A stretch of 64,000 bases of DNA, from the NCBI RefSeq assembly GCF_004358665.1, contig NZ_SMZR01000003.1:341542-405541 (forward strand), given 5' to 3'. Below are positions 35,508 through 44,778 of the stretch, one piece after another; position 1 is the first letter of the stretch, and each line of letters begins with the position of its first letter. Source of the stretch: Jeotgalibacillus sp. S-D1. Lineage in GTDB: Bacteria; Bacillota; Bacilli; Bacillales; Jeotgalibacillaceae. The notes under the pieces were generated by a model. It ran no database searches. It saw only the letters and a list, made by a program, of their open reading frames with translations, and was not told the DNA's origin. The position numbers and the translations under genes are program-made.

Positions 35508-35536
35508 ATTATATCATACAAAAAATCGAAATACAA
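35508..35536 (-). promoter_or_regulatory. rpsF promoter
   Basis: Minus-strand -35 TTGTAT (35536-35531) and -10 TATAAT (35513-35508) are separated by 17 bases, giving a leader of about 75 bases. Confidence 0.7.
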
Positions 35537-35572
35537 TGGCAGATTGGACTTCTCTACTAATAAGTGAATGAG

Positions 35573-36220
35573 TTAATCGAAAACCCTGCCTTTTAGCAGC
35601 CTGGTGCCAATAAACAAAATGACTGTTATGGATAGATAGATGATCCAGGAGAGGTTAATCTCATAGCCGGCTGGTACAAATAAAATGATGGGGTAAGGAA
35701 GAAAAAGGATGGCGGCACCGGTTATTCCCCAGGCAATATTTATTTTTGCAGGTTTATCTTTCATGAAGACAGTTTTTTTCATCACTACCATTGCAGCCAA
35801 GGGAATGGTAATGAATACACTGCCAAAGATCAGCAGATGAGTCAGTGAAACCGGTTTGTTTAATTCAGGGAACAACAGCTGCATGAACCCCATCAATCCA
35901 AACATCCACATGGCGCCATAGGCTGCCATGTACAGCCAAAGTAGTAATTTTCCCGTCAGCGTTTCCTTAGGCAGCTCATCAACGAGGCTTTTACAATACC
36001 CTTCAGGATCTTCACCAAAAACATCCGCTGCCCGCCTGCCTCTTTCCTGGGCGTCAATTAAGTGCTCAAGCAGTTCCAGCAGAAGCTCTTCCCCGGCTCT
36101 TTGATCTACATTGCTGCTGCGTACATACAATAAAATATCGCTGTAAAATGACTCATTTTGATCATTCAGCTTTTTCCTGCGCTCATTATTCTGCTGGATG
36201 TATGCCGTCGTTGTTGTCAT
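35573..36220 (-). CDS. DUF1129 family membrane protein
   Basis: A 215-residue protein: a charged cytosolic region (1-85) containing LLLELLEHLIDAQERGRRAADVFGEDPEGYCKSL, typical of DUF1129, then four membrane segments (about 90-205). Function of the family is unknown. The start at 36220 follows AAAGGAGGGAAGAAGG; the ATG at 36241 would lie in the ribosome site region. It overlaps the upstream PadR gene by 35 bp, so the two are translated as a unit; PadR proteins commonly control such partner membrane proteins. Confidence 0.8.
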   Translation of the reverse strand: MTTTTAYIQQNNERRKKLNDQNESFYSDILLYVRSSNVDQRAGEELLLELLEHLIDAQERGRRAADVFGEDPEGYCKSLVDELPKETLTGKLLLWLYMAAYGAMWMFGLMGFMQLLFPELNKPVSLTHLLIFGSVFITIPLAAMVVMKKTVFMKDKPAKINIAWGITGAAILFLPYPIILFVPAGYEINLSWIIYLSITVILFIGTRLLKGRVFD

Positions 36221-36551
36221 CCTTCTTCCCTCCTTTTCCAAGCACGATGTGGTTAACAGAATGGGCTAATGCTTCCCATTCATGCTTAAACTGAGCCAGA
36301 GTGTCTTTTCCTTTAATGGTTAATGAATAATACTTTCGGTTCGGTCCGTTTGCTGACTTCACCATTTTTCCTTCTATTAATCCTTCTTTTTGAAGCCTCA
36401 GCAAAACGGGATAGATGGACCCCTCGCTCACTGACTGCAGCCCCTGTTCTGATAATCGGACGTACAATACATATCCATACGTTGGTTTTTCTTCGATAAC
36501 AGCGAGGATGCAGCCTTCCAGTACGCCTTTCAGCATCTGGCTTTTATTCAT
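36186..36551 (-). CDS. PadR family transcriptional regulator
   Basis: A 121-residue winged-helix regulator, with MLKGVLEGCILAVIEEKPTYGYVLYVRL and SEGSIYPVLLRLQKEGLI, the classic PadR start and wing; the C-terminal helix for dimerisation is short and of the subfamily 2 type. GGAGGATC lies 6 bases before the ATG. It overlaps the DUF1129 gene and probably represses its own two-gene operon. The gap 36552-36949 holds the promoter, repeat E and a hairpin. Confidence 0.9.
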   Translation of the reverse strand: MNKSQMLKGVLEGCILAVIEEKPTYGYVLYVRLSEQGLQSVSEGSIYPVLLRLQKEGLIEGKMVKSANGPNRKYYSLTIKGKDTLAQFKHEWEALAHSVNHIVLGKGGKKDDNNDGIHPAE

Positions 36552-36734
36552 AAAGATCCTCCCTATTCACCCGCTATATTGTTATGCAAGGTAGTGGAAT
36601 AAAAAAAGTACCTTGCTTTGCAAGTTAGTAATAGAATAGCACGGTTCTTTTGGGGTGTCCAGTAGGTATTATCATAAACAGGGGGGGTTATTGAGTATTT
36701 TGTGCCTAACTGAAAAAGACTTTAAAAGGAGGCC

Positions 36735-36863
36735 GGTTAATTTCCGCTGCAGGCGGAGGCTTTCCGCGGGGCGTGCGGTGAGCCACCTTGAGCTAAAGCT
36801 CTGCGGTGTCTCACCTGTCACGCTTTATCCCGCCGGAGTCCCCGCCTTCCGCTGCAATTAACC
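36735..36863. repeat. Intergenic palindromic repeat, copy E (reverse orientation)
   Basis: GGTTAATTTCCGCTGCAGG at one end and CCGCTGCAATTAACC at the other; contains CTTTCCGCGGGGCG and GGTGAGCCACC. Same family as A-D but reversed. Confidence 0.8.
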
Positions 36864-36902
36864 TACACGTACAAAAGTTTAAGATTATAAGGGTTAAAAA
36901 AA

Positions 36903-36937
36903 GAAAATGACTCTGGACAAAACCCAGAGTCATTTTC
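36903..36937. terminator. ychF terminator
   Basis: GAAAATGACTCTGG and CCAGAGTCATTTTC arms (14 bp), 13 bp after the ychF stop. Confidence 0.85.
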
Positions 36938-36949
36938 CTTTATTACAAT

Positions 36950-38050
36950 TTAAACGTTAAAACGGAAGTGAATAACGTCTCCGTCTTTCACGATGTATTC
37001 TTTACCTTCCAATCTGACTTTTCCTGCTTCTTTCGCAGAAGTCATTGAACCTGTGTTTACCAGGTCTTCATAGGAAACCGTTTCGGCACGGATAAATCCA
37101 CGTTCAAAATCAGTATGAATGACCCCAGCACATTGCGGAGCTTTCATCCCATGGCGGAATGTCCATGCACGGACTTCCTGCACGCCGGCAGTAAAATAAG
37201 TTGCCAGTCCAAGCAGATTATAAGTGGCGCGGATTAATTGATCAAGACCTGATTCTTCAATCCCAAGCTCCTGAAGGAACATTGCTTTTTCTTCATCATC
37301 CAGTTCAGCAATTTCTTCTTCAATTTTTGCACAAACCACAATCACTTCTGCATTGTCTCCTGCAGCAAACTCGCGCACGCGCTCAACATATTCATTATCA
37401 GCTGTATCCGCGATTTCATCTTCTCCTACATTTGCCACGTAAAGCATCGGCTTGAAAGTTAAAAGATGCAGGTGATGAGCTATACGCTTCTGATCATCTG
37501 ACAATTCCACCGTACGTGCCGGCTGATTGTTTTCCAATGCTTCTTTTACCAATTCCAGCACCGCTAATTCTGCTACTGAATCTTTATCTTTTTGTTTTGC
37601 CATTTTACCTACACGCGCAATTCGTTTATCAACCGCTTCGAGGTCAGCCAAAATCAGTTCAAGGTTAATGACATCAATATCATCAATTGGATCTACTTTT
37701 CCCGATACATGCGTAATATTGTCGTCTGCAAAGCAGCGTACAACCTGTACAATCGCATCCACCTGGCGGATATGAGACAGAAACTTGTTTCCAAGTCCTT
37801 CTCCTTTGCTTGCACCTTTTACAATCCCGGCAATATCGGTAAATTCAAATGCCGTCGGAACTGTTTTTTTCGGCTGAACAAGCTCTGTTAATTTCGTTAG
37901 ACGGTGATCAGGTACTTCGACAATTCCTACATTAGGGTCGATTGTACAGAAAGGATAGTTCGCCGATTCTGCACCTGCTTTTGTAATTGCATTAAATAAA
38001 GTTGATTTCCCAACGTTCGGCAAACCCACTATTCCGGCTGTAAGAGCCAT
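36950..38050 (-). CDS. ychF: Redox-regulated ATPase YchF (OLA1-type)
   Basis: A 366-residue Obg-related P-loop protein that binds ATP in preference to GTP and associates with ribosomes. Motifs: [11 protein letters not shown] (G1), [12 protein letters not shown] (G2), [16 protein letters not shown] (G3), the NVGEDE region in place of the classic NKxD, and a C-terminal TGS domain ([21 protein letters not shown]). The start at 38050 has GGAG 8 bases upstream; the Met at 38059 lies in that site. Position next to yyzM and the rpsF operon is as in B. subtilis (yyaF). Confidence 0.96.
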   Translation of the reverse strand: MALTAGIVGLPNVGKSTLFNAITKAGAESANYPFCTIDPNVGIVEVPDHRLTKLTELVQPKKTVPTAFEFTDIAGIVKGASKGEGLGNKFLSHIRQVDAIVQVVRCFADDNITHVSGKVDPIDDIDVINLELILADLEAVDKRIARVGKMAKQKDKDSVAELAVLELVKEALENNQPARTVELSDDQKRIAHHLHLLTFKPMLYVANVGEDEIADTADNEYVERVREFAAGDNAEVIVVCAKIEEEIAELDDEEKAMFLQELGIEESGLDQLIRATYNLLGLATYFTAGVQEVRAWTFRHGMKAPQCAGVIHTDFERGFIRAETVSYEDLVNTGSMTSAKEAGKVRLEGKEYIVKDGDVIHFRFNV

Positions 38051-38203
38051 TTGCTTCACTCCTCAAATTAATCTTCTATGTTAACTAGTCAAGAGACGTT
38101 TATATCCATTTGCAAACCTCACACAATTATAGATATTTCAGCACTAAAACACAAGTGGGCTTGCTCTTTGGCAGGGCCTTTACGGAGCCCGCACCATAAA
38201 AAA

Positions 38204-38250
38204 ATCCCTTCCCACTGTTGAATGCAGATGTTCAACGGGAGGAAGGGTTT
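38204..38250 (-). terminator. Terminator after yyzM
   Basis: A long imperfect hairpin (AATCCCTTCC with GGAAGGG and inner GTTGAA with TTCAAC), followed on the minus strand by a T-rich run; just after the stop of the DUF951 gene. Confidence 0.75.
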
Positions 38251-38252
38251 TT

Positions 38253-38456
38253 TTATTCTTCTTCGTGTTTTACGAGTATTTTTTTCATTTTACGTGAAAA
38301 CTCTTTTCTAGGAATCATCACACTGTGGGAGCAGCCTTCACATTTGATTCTGATATCCATCCCCATGCGAATAATTTTCCATCTGTTTGTTCCACAGGGA
38401 TGCTGTTTTTTCATTTCCACTACATCGTTTAGGCTATATTCCTTTTCCTCCACCAC
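38253..38456 (-). CDS. yyzM: DUF951 protein (YyzM-like)
   Basis: A 67-residue basic protein with EYSLNDVVEMKKQHPCGTNRWKIIRMGMDIRIKCEGCSH, the DUF951 signature; Cys in HPCG and the CEGC pair suggest a zinc-binding OB-like fold. Starts with GTG; the next codon is also GTG, and AGGAGG is 5 or 8 bases away respectively, so either is possible. It overlaps nothing but lies 9 bp after the mscS-type gene on the same strand, so they form one transcript. Confidence 0.85.
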   Translation of the reverse strand: MVEEKEYSLNDVVEMKKQHPCGTNRWKIIRMGMDIRIKCEGCSHSVMIPRKEFSRKMKKILVKHEEE

Positions 38457-38465
38457 ATGTTCCTC

Positions 38466-39377
38466 CTATTCACTACGGACTCGATTTTTCACTTTATGTT
38501 CTTCCGACGTTTTCGCTGCCTCCTCGCGTGAATACATCACCATGCGAGGGAACGGGATTTCAATACCCAGTTTATCAAGGTGAGCCTTGATATCTTTTCG
38601 AAGGGCTCTTGCGATATACCAGTGCTTCATTGGCTGTGTTTCAGCGATCACCCTCATCACCACTTCAGATGCACCTAAGGTTTGAACGCCTAATAACTCA
38701 GGTTTGTATACAACCTCTTCATACTTTCCTTCCAATGAGTCCAGCAGATCTAAAATCGCCATTTCAGCCCGGTCAATATCTTCTTCATACGCAATACTTA
38801 TATCGACCACTGCCACACTATTGTGAATAGAAAAGTTGGTTACTTCGTTAATTGAGCCATTCGGAAAGATATGTAGTTCTCCGGTCCAGCTCTTTATTTT
38901 AGTGGTGCGAAGACCGATTTCTTCTACATGTCCTTCTGCCTGGCCAATTTGGACGTAATCGCCTACAGAAAATTGATCTTCAAAAATGATGAAAAATCCT
39001 GTAATAACATCACGCACTAAATTCTGCGCTCCAAAACCTACTGCCAGCCCCAATATACCCGCACCGGCAAGCAAACCGGTGATCTCAATGTTGACTGCAG
39101 ATAAGACAGCAATAATCGCCACAAAATAAACGACATAGGACACGACATTCTGCAGCAGCTTTAAGAGGGTCATTTCTCTTCGGTGGGACACCTGCATCGG
39201 TGATTTGGACCTTACTTTAAAGACATTCTCGATCAGCGATTTAACGACCCTTACAACCAGGCCGGCCAAAACGATAATCACAATTATTTTTAAAATTGTG
39301 CCTCCCAGGGAAAGCCATGTTTCTTCATTTGACACGTACTCCACAAATGAGTTCCATAAAGCATTAATTGAGTCCAC
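38466..39377 (-). CDS. MscS-type mechanosensitive channel
   Basis: A 303-residue channel with three membrane helices (about 25-47, 72-92, 98-118). The pore-lining third helix has the family pattern TGLLAGAGILGLAVGFGAQNLVRDVITGFFIIFEDQFSVGD, followed by the beta domain (VQIGQAEGHVEEIGLRTTKIKSW, FPNGSI) and the C-terminal domain. The start is a GTG at 39377 with AGAGGATG upstream at a rather wide distance. It vents solutes on osmotic downshock. It heads a transcript with yyzM and lies divergent from yyaC. Confidence 0.92.
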   Translation of the reverse strand: MDSINALWNSFVEYVSNEETWLSLGGTILKIIVIIVLAGLVVRVVKSLIENVFKVRSKSPMQVSHRREMTLLKLLQNVVSYVVYFVAIIAVLSAVNIEITGLLAGAGILGLAVGFGAQNLVRDVITGFFIIFEDQFSVGDYVQIGQAEGHVEEIGLRTTKIKSWTGELHIFPNGSINEVTNFSIHNSVAVVDISIAYEEDIDRAEMAILDLLDSLEGKYEEVVYKPELLGVQTLGASEVVMRVIAETQPMKHWYIARALRKDIKAHLDKLGIEIPFPRMVMYSREEAAKTSEEHKVKNRVRSE

Positions 39378-39568
39378 TATCTAAGCACATCCTCTTTTTG
39401 TCCAAACGTTTTTTCTATTTTACCAAGTAGACGCATAGATTAAAAACAATAAGCCAAAATCTCTTTTAAAAGTATGGCCATTAAATAGAAAAAAGCTGAC
39501 ATTCTGTCTATTTTCCCCCTGCGAAGGCAATACTGAAAACTCATCCCCCTTAAAAAGGAGTAAACAAG

Positions 39569-40147
39569 ATGAATATCCAGCCTGTCTCTCAAATTTCCTA
39601 TTTCGCACCCTGTCGCAGCCATATTGAAAATCCTGAGGCGTCTCACATTCTTTCGAAAGAACTCGTGCTGCGTTATCCAAAGCCTGACCAGCCGATCATC
39701 TATGTATGTATAGGAACAGACCGTTCAACAGGTGATGCGCTCGGTCCGTTAATTGGATCACTTCTTGAAAAAAGGAAATTACCTAACTTCCATATCTACG
39801 GGACATTAAAAGAGCCTGTTCATGCGCTGAACCTGGAAAAAACGATCGATTCTATTTACAAAAACCATCCTGATGCCTTTGTCGTTGGAATCGACGCCTG
39901 TTTGGGCCAGCTGAAAAGTGTGGGCTTTGTTGAAGTTGGCAGCGGTCCTGTCCGGCCGGGTGCAGGCGTTCAAAAGAAGCTGCCTGAAGTGGGAGATGTC
40001 TATATTATGGGCATAGTAAACGTCGGGGGCTTTATGGAGCACACAATGTTGCATAATACCCGCCTGTATTTCGTCAATGAAATGGCAACCGTAATTACGG
40101 ATGCTATTCATTACTCCAGTATATTATATAGAAAAAATAACCAATAG
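39569..40147 (+). CDS. yyaC: Sporulation protein YyaC
   Basis: A 192-residue protein of the DUF1256 spore family related to the germination protease GPR: IIYVCIGTDRSTGDALGPLIG, YGTLKEPVHALNL, FVVGIDACLGQLKSVGFVEVGSGPVRPGAGV and IMGIVNVGGFMEHTMLHNTRL. YyaC is made late in sporulation in B. subtilis. AAAGGAG lies 8 bases before the ATG. It is convergent with the DUF554 gene (bidirectional terminator between) and divergent from the MscS gene. It is one of the clearest signs that the organism forms endospores. Confidence 0.95.
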   Translation: MNIQPVSQISYFAPCRSHIENPEASHILSKELVLRYPKPDQPIIYVCIGTDRSTGDALGPLIGSLLEKRKLPNFHIYGTLKEPVHALNLEKTIDSIYKNHPDAFVVGIDACLGQLKSVGFVEVGSGPVRPGAGVQKKLPEVGDVYIMGIVNVGGFMEHTMLHNTRLYFVNEMATVITDAIHYSSILYRKNNQ

Positions 40148-40173
40148 TTATATTTTCTATAAATAATAAATTG

Positions 40174-40223
40174 AAATAAATGGGTATTAATGCATTCCCC
40201 CTTGCATTAATACCCATTTATTT
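40174..40223. terminator. Bidirectional terminator between yyaC and the DUF554 gene
   Basis: About 20-base near-perfect arms (AAATAAATGGGTATTAATGC and complement) with a C-rich loop. Confidence 0.85.
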
Positions 40224-40226
40224 ACT

Positions 40227-40949
40227 TTAATTAAAAATAGATAAAGATTCAGACCAGTACATCATCGTAACAATTGCCGCTACAACTAAGATTCCCGGCA
40301 GAAAATTTGCTACCCTGATTTTTGTGATCCCCACTAAATTGAGTCCTATGGCAAAAATCATCAACCCGCCGGTCGCAGTCATTTCAGCAATAAAACTGTC
40401 CATTAGAGCAGCAGGCACAAAACGATCAATCTGAGTGGCAAATAAAGCGATCGATCCCTGATAGAGAATAACTGGAATCGCAGAGAATAACACACCGATA
40501 CCAAGAGTAGAAGCTAAAATGATCGATGTGAAACCATCAATAATGGACTTTGTATAAAGAACCTGATGATCCCCCCGAATTCCGCTGTCCAATGAACCGA
40601 TGACAGACATGGCCCCGATCACAAAAATCAGCGTTGCTGTCACAAATCCCTGTGAAATACTGGTATCGCCATTGGTTCCAACCTGCCGTTCAATCCACCT
40701 GCCCATGGCATTCAGCATATCATCCAGTCCGATCCATTCACCAATCACTGCACCAATTACTAAACTTAAGATAACAATGAGATAATTATTACTTTGGAAT
40801 CCCATCTGCAGTCCCAGTACGACTACAGCCAGACCAATCGCCGACATCACAGTAGCCTTCATGCGCTCAGGGATGCGATGCAGCCATTTCCCGATAAATG
40901 TTCCGATAACAATGAGCAGCCCATTGACAAGAGTCCCTAACAGCACCAT
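40227..40949 (-). CDS. DUF554 membrane protein (YqgA/YdfK type)
   Basis: A 240-residue protein with about seven membrane segments. Family blocks: GTLVNGLLIVIGTFIGKWL, IGLAVVVLGLQMGF, VIGAVIGEWIGLDD, TATLIFVIGAMSVIGSLDSGIRGDHQVLYTKSIIDGFTSI. Function unknown, possibly a transporter. Single transcript, GAGGATTTTGG at the start. It lies between the spo0J side and yyaC; in B. subtilis this interval is shorter, so it may be a later insertion. Confidence 0.85.
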   Translation of the reverse strand: MVLLGTLVNGLLIVIGTFIGKWLHRIPERMKATVMSAIGLAVVVLGLQMGFQSNNYLIVILSLVIGAVIGEWIGLDDMLNAMGRWIERQVGTNGDTSISQGFVTATLIFVIGAMSVIGSLDSGIRGDHQVLYTKSIIDGFTSIILASTLGIGVLFSAIPVILYQGSIALFATQIDRFVPAALMDSFIAEMTATGGLMIFAIGLNLVGITKIRVANFLPGILVVAAIVTMMYWSESLSIFN

Positions 40950-41029
40950 CCAAAATCCTCTTCTCTATGAAAATATATTTCTATTTTAAGAGAGAGACTG
41001 GGACAAATGTGTCTCAATCTCTTCTAACC

Positions 41030-41156
41030 GGTTCACTGCGCTTTTAGGCGAACGCTTTCCGCAGGGACTTCGCTTGAGCCCTCCTCAGGCTTCGCCTTTC
41101 GGGGTCTCAAGCGGAGTCATATCCTGCAGGAGTCGCCGCCTTCCGCTCCATTCACC
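41030..41156. repeat. Intergenic palindromic repeat, copy F (diverged, reverse orientation)
   Basis: GGTTCACTGCG and CCGCTCCATTCACC ends with internal GAACGCTTTCCGCAGGG and GGAGTCGCCGCCTTCCGC; the hairpin tip carries GAGCCC...GGGTCTC. More diverged than A-E. Confidence 0.65.
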
Positions 41157-41222
41157 TCATATGTGCTATTAAAATAGGCTCTATTCACATAACTTTTGGA
41201 ATTATGTCCTTGTCTCTTTTAT

Positions 41223-42074
41223 TTACTGCTCCTGATTTTCATCCAGCAGAGACATGATCCGTTCGAGATCTTCTTCGGTCATAAATTCTATTTCAATTTT
41301 ACCTTTGTTTTTCCCTTTTTTTATCACGACAGAGGTGCCAAGCTTTTCACGAAGAAAACCTTCCCGCTCCCTGAAATAAGGGTTTGGCTTTGGTTTCTTT
41401 TTCGTCTCGCGCTTAGAGTTGTCATTCAGCTGCTGAATGAGCTGTTCCACCTGCCGCACATTCATTTTTTGCTGAATAATTTTTTCGACAAGACCAGGCA
41501 GCTGCTCTTTCTTTTTCAGCCCAAGCAGTGCACGTCCCTGTCCCATCGATAGTTCATTGTTCATGATTTTGTCCTGAATATAATCAGGCAGCATAAGGAG
41601 CCGTACGTGATTTGCAATATGCGATCTGCTTTTCCCCAATGTTTTGGCAAGCTCATCCTGGGTGACGGCTAATTTGGTAATGAGCGTTTCATAGGCCTTT
41701 GCTTCTTCAATGGGTGTTAAATCCTCCCGCTGAAGGTTTTCAAGCACCGCAAGCTCCATCATTTGCTGGTCTGTAAGGTCGCGGACAACCGCCGGGATGT
41801 GCTCAAGCTTCGCTTCCCTTGAAGCTCGAAAACGCCTTTCCCCGACAACGATTTCAAATCCTTTAATGCTTTTTCGGACAATGATCGGCTGCAGGACACC
41901 ATGCTGCTGAATCGAACGTTTCAGATCCTCAATCGCTTCTTGTTGAAAAACTTTTCTCGGCTGGTACGGGTTCGGCCGAATATCCTTTAGTGACAACTGC
42001 TGTACGTGCTCATCCTCTACAGATGACATATCTTTAAACAAGGCACTGACGCCTTTACCTAATCCTTTAGCCAT
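41223..42074 (-). CDS. spo0J: Spo0J/ParB chromosome-partitioning protein
   Basis: A 283-residue CTP-dependent DNA clamp. N-terminal CTPase domain includes NPYQPRK and GERRFRAS; the central helix-turn-helix ([25 protein letters not shown]) reads parS; a C-terminal dimer domain follows a Lys-rich linker. It loads at parS, spreads, recruits SMC and works with Soj. It overlaps soj by 8 bp and is the second gene of soj-spo0J. Two parS-like sites lie in the window (44017 and 18932). Confidence 0.96.
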   Translation of the reverse strand: MAKGLGKGVSALFKDMSSVEDEHVQQLSLKDIRPNPYQPRKVFQQEAIEDLKRSIQQHGVLQPIIVRKSIKGFEIVVGERRFRASREAKLEHIPAVVRDLTDQQMMELAVLENLQREDLTPIEEAKAYETLITKLAVTQDELAKTLGKSRSHIANHVRLLMLPDYIQDKIMNNELSMGQGRALLGLKKKEQLPGLVEKIIQQKMNVRQVEQLIQQLNDNSKRETKKKPKPNPYFREREGFLREKLGTSVVIKKGKNKGKIEIEFMTEEDLERIMSLLDENQEQ

Positions 42075-42828
42075 TTTTAATCACTTCCTTTGCTAGCTCA
42101 AGATACACTTCTGCTCCTCTTGACTTTGGATCATATAAAATGACCGGCAGACCATGACTAGGCGCCTCGCTCAAACGTACGTTTCTTGGAATAATCGTTT
42201 TATATACTTTATCCTGAAAATACTTTTTGACTTCCTCAATCACCTGAATGCCCAGATTGGTTCTGGCATCCAGCATCGTCAATAAAACACCATCGATTAA
42301 AAGACGGTGGTTTAAATGCTTTTGTACAAGACGGATGGTACTGAGAAGCTGGCTTAATCCCTCAAGGGCGTAATATTCGCATTGGACCGGAATAACCAAT
42401 GCGTCTGAAGCTGTAAGGGCATTAAGGGTCAGCAGCCCTAATGAAGGAGGACAGTCAATAATAATGTAATCATAGTGTGGATGGATCTCATCCAGAGATT
42501 TTTTTAATCTCACTTCTCTTGAAATCGTCGATACAAGTTCAATTTCTGCTCCCGCAAGCGAAATCGTCGCAGGAATTGCATGCAAATTTTCAACTGTTGT
42601 CTCTCGGATTATCGGTCTGATATCAACATCATCTACTAAAATATCATAGATACATTGTTCTACTTCACCTTTATCAATTCCAACTCCACTGGTGGCATTA
42701 CCCTGGGGATCGATGTCTACAAGCAGTACCTTTTTTCCAAGGTATGCAAGACAGGCACTTAAATTGACGGAAGTTGTCGTTTTCCCCACTCCGCCTTTTT
42801 GGTTCGTTATGGCGATAATTCTTCCCAT
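42067..42828 (-). CDS. soj: Soj/ParA ATPase
   Basis: A 253-residue deviant Walker-type ATPase: [19 protein letters not shown] (Walker A with signature Lys), [21 protein letters not shown] (Walker B). The start at 42828 gives the same length as B. subtilis Soj and lies 8 bases from AGGATAGG; an upstream GTG at 42837 is less likely. With Spo0J it moves origins and also controls DnaA. The region 42829-43056 between soj and noc holds the soj promoter and no gene. Confidence 0.96.
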   Translation of the reverse strand: MGRIIAITNQKGGVGKTTTSVNLSACLAYLGKKVLLVDIDPQGNATSGVGIDKGEVEQCIYDILVDDVDIRPIIRETTVENLHAIPATISLAGAEIELVSTISREVRLKKSLDEIHPHYDYIIIDCPPSLGLLTLNALTASDALVIPVQCEYYALEGLSQLLSTIRLVQKHLNHRLLIDGVLLTMLDARTNLGIQVIEEVKKYFQDKVYKTIIPRNVRLSEAPSHGLPVILYDPKSRGAEVYLELAKEVIKNG

Positions 42829-43056
42829 GTCTTTCACCTATCCTTATTATGCCGGGAAACCTTTGTACGTGTGTTAGCTTGCTAATTGTTTTGGATGAAA
42901 GCAACCTTTACTACTGTCCAGGCTATTCTTGTATTTATTTTAACAGACTTTTTAAATTAATAGGGGGGTTTTAATACAAATGGGGAGATCATGACTACGT
43001 CTATCAGTTTTTATGACACATCTTATGTAACCGTTTTACTATTTAATGCAAAAAGA

Positions 43057-43079
43057 GAAACAATCAGATTGATTGTTTC
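43057..43079 (-). terminator. noc terminator
   Basis: GAAACAATCA and TGATTGTTTC arms with a short loop, followed on the minus strand by a T-rich run; about 30 bp after the noc stop. Confidence 0.75.
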
Positions 43080-43107
43080 CCGTGCTGAATTAAATTAAAT
43101 TAGTCGA

Positions 43108-43962
43108 TTATTTCTTTTTCTTTGGAAGCTTGATCGTGATTTGATAGTATTCATCAAATTCTTCTTCTTCAGAATCCAGCTTCATGCCGGAATCAGAAAT
43201 CATATTTAATGACTGACGGATCGTATTGACTGCGATCCGCACATCTTTATTAAACGCTTTTTTTTGCGGCTTTTGTTTCGTCTGAGGTCCTTCAAGCAGC
43301 TTTTGAACACGCGTTTCTGTCTGTTTTACATTAAGCTGCTGGACAATGATTTCTTCAAGAAGCTTCAGCTGTGCCTCTTCTTCTTTTAAAGGAATAAGAG
43401 CGCGGGCGTGACGTTCGGTGATCTTCTTTTGCGTTAATACATCCCGCACCTGGCTGGGAAGCTTTAGCAGCCGCAGCTTGTTGGCAACAGTCGATTGTCC
43501 TTTTCCTAATCGTTGTGCAAGAGCTTCCTGAGTAAGTTGATGGAGGTCCAGAAGCTTTTGATAGGCCATTGCCTCTTCCACTGGTGACAGCTCTTCACGT
43601 TGTAAGTTTTCAATGAGCGCCACTGAAGCAGTTTCAGTATCGCTCATATTCTTAACAATTGCCGGAACCTTATTCCAGCTGAGGGATTTCATTGCACGCC
43701 ATCTGCGTTCCCCTGCAATGATTTCAAACTGGCCATCTCCGCTTTCACGCACCACAATTGGCTGGATAATACCATGTGTTTGAATCGTTCTCGCTAGCTC
43801 TTCTATTTTTTCATCATCAAAGATCGTTCTCGGTTGAAAACGGTTCGGTTGAATTTGATGAATTTCTATTTGTCTAACTTCTTCTTTTCCTTCCAAGGCT
43901 TCTGAAGAAACAGGTTCTTCCTTATCGCCAAGGCCAAAGATCCGTGAAAACGGAGTCTTCAT
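43108..43962 (-). CDS. noc: Nucleoid occlusion protein Noc
   Basis: A 284-residue ParB-family protein that binds its own palindromic sites around the chromosome and blocks FtsZ assembly over the nucleoid. The N-terminus [12 protein letters not shown] is the amphipathic membrane-binding helix typical of Noc; the CTPase part has [10 protein letters not shown] and GERRWRAM; the HTH ([24 protein letters not shown]) differs from Spo0J in the helix that reads DNA. The start at 43962 has GGTGG 9 bases away; a TTG at 43965 is not favoured. rsmG is immediately upstream, with a parS site between them. Confidence 0.96.
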   Translation of the reverse strand: MKTPFSRIFGLGDKEEPVSSEALEGKEEVRQIEIHQIQPNRFQPRTIFDDEKIEELARTIQTHGIIQPIVVRESGDGQFEIIAGERRWRAMKSLSWNKVPAIVKNMSDTETASVALIENLQREELSPVEEAMAYQKLLDLHQLTQEALAQRLGKGQSTVANKLRLLKLPSQVRDVLTQKKITERHARALIPLKEEEAQLKLLEEIIVQQLNVKQTETRVQKLLEGPQTKQKPQKKAFNKDVRIAVNTIRQSLNMISDSGMKLDSEEEEFDEYYQITIKLPKKKK

Positions 43963-44016
43963 CAAGACACACCACCTTTATGAAACTCGCAATCTCTACC
44001 TTTACTGCCTGGCAGG

Positions 44017-44032
44017 CGTTTCACGTGAAACA
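44017..44032. promoter_or_regulatory. parS site between rsmG and noc
   Basis: CGTTTCACGTGAAACA, one mismatch from TGTTTCACGTGAAACA (B. subtilis consensus), in the short gap between noc and rsmG. Confidence 0.85.
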
Positions 44033-44047
44033 TGTGCCAGGCTCTTC

Positions 44048-44761
44048 TTATAGCGGTGACTTATTAGGGGTCCCCGGCTTACGCGGATACTTTTTAGGGG
44101 TAGAGACTGATTTTTCAACAACGATTATTGAACGTTCACTTTGCTCTATCGGAAGAGAAAAGGAATCGACCTTCATTTTTCCTCCGCCAAGCGTTTTAAT
44201 CGCCCGTTTGGCCTGTGTCAGTTCATCAGCAGCATTTGCTGCTTTCATTGCCACAAAACGTCCGCCTGTTTTTACTAAAGGCAAACAAAGCTCTGACAGG
44301 ACAGTTAATCTGGCAACGGCACGAGCTGTTACCAGATCATAAGACTGGCGAAATGCAGGATTTTGTCCAAATGTTTCAGCACGATCATGATGAAAATGAA
44401 CATTATCAAGTTCAAGCTCTTTAGCCAGATGGTTCAAAAATGTAATCCGTTTATTTAAAGAGTCGACAATCGAGACTTCTAAATGGGGAAAACATATTTT
44501 TAAAGGGATGCTGGGAAATCCAGCTCCGGCTCCTACATCGCATATTGACAGCGGCTTGGTAAAATCGACATAAAAGCTGGCTGTGATCGAATCATAGAAA
44601 TGCTTTAGATACACTTCTTTACGATCGGTAATAGCCGTAAGATTCATTTTTTCATTCCATTCAACAAGCACTTCATAATAGCGGTTAAATTGCTGAATCT
44701 GCTTCTCGGAAAGTTCAATGCCATTTTCTTTTAACAGCTTTTCAAATTGCTCTTGATTCAT
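44048..44761 (-). CDS. rsmG: 16S rRNA (guanine527-N7)-methyltransferase RsmG
   Basis: A 237-residue SAM-dependent enzyme: [37 protein letters not shown] (SAM motif I), and [12 protein letters not shown]. Loss gives low-level streptomycin resistance in other Bacillales. AAAGGAGA is 6 bases before the ATG. It lies just after mnmG on the same strand and before noc, in the usual order. Confidence 0.96.
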   Translation of the reverse strand: MNQEQFEKLLKENGIELSEKQIQQFNRYYEVLVEWNEKMNLTAITDRKEVYLKHFYDSITASFYVDFTKPLSICDVGAGAGFPSIPLKICFPHLEVSIVDSLNKRITFLNHLAKELELDNVHFHHDRAETFGQNPAFRQSYDLVTARAVARLTVLSELCLPLVKTGGRFVAMKAANAADELTQAKRAIKTLGGGKMKVDSFSLPIEQSERSIIVVEKSVSTPKKYPRKPGTPNKSPL

Positions 44762-44778
44762 TTATTTTCTCCTTTAGG

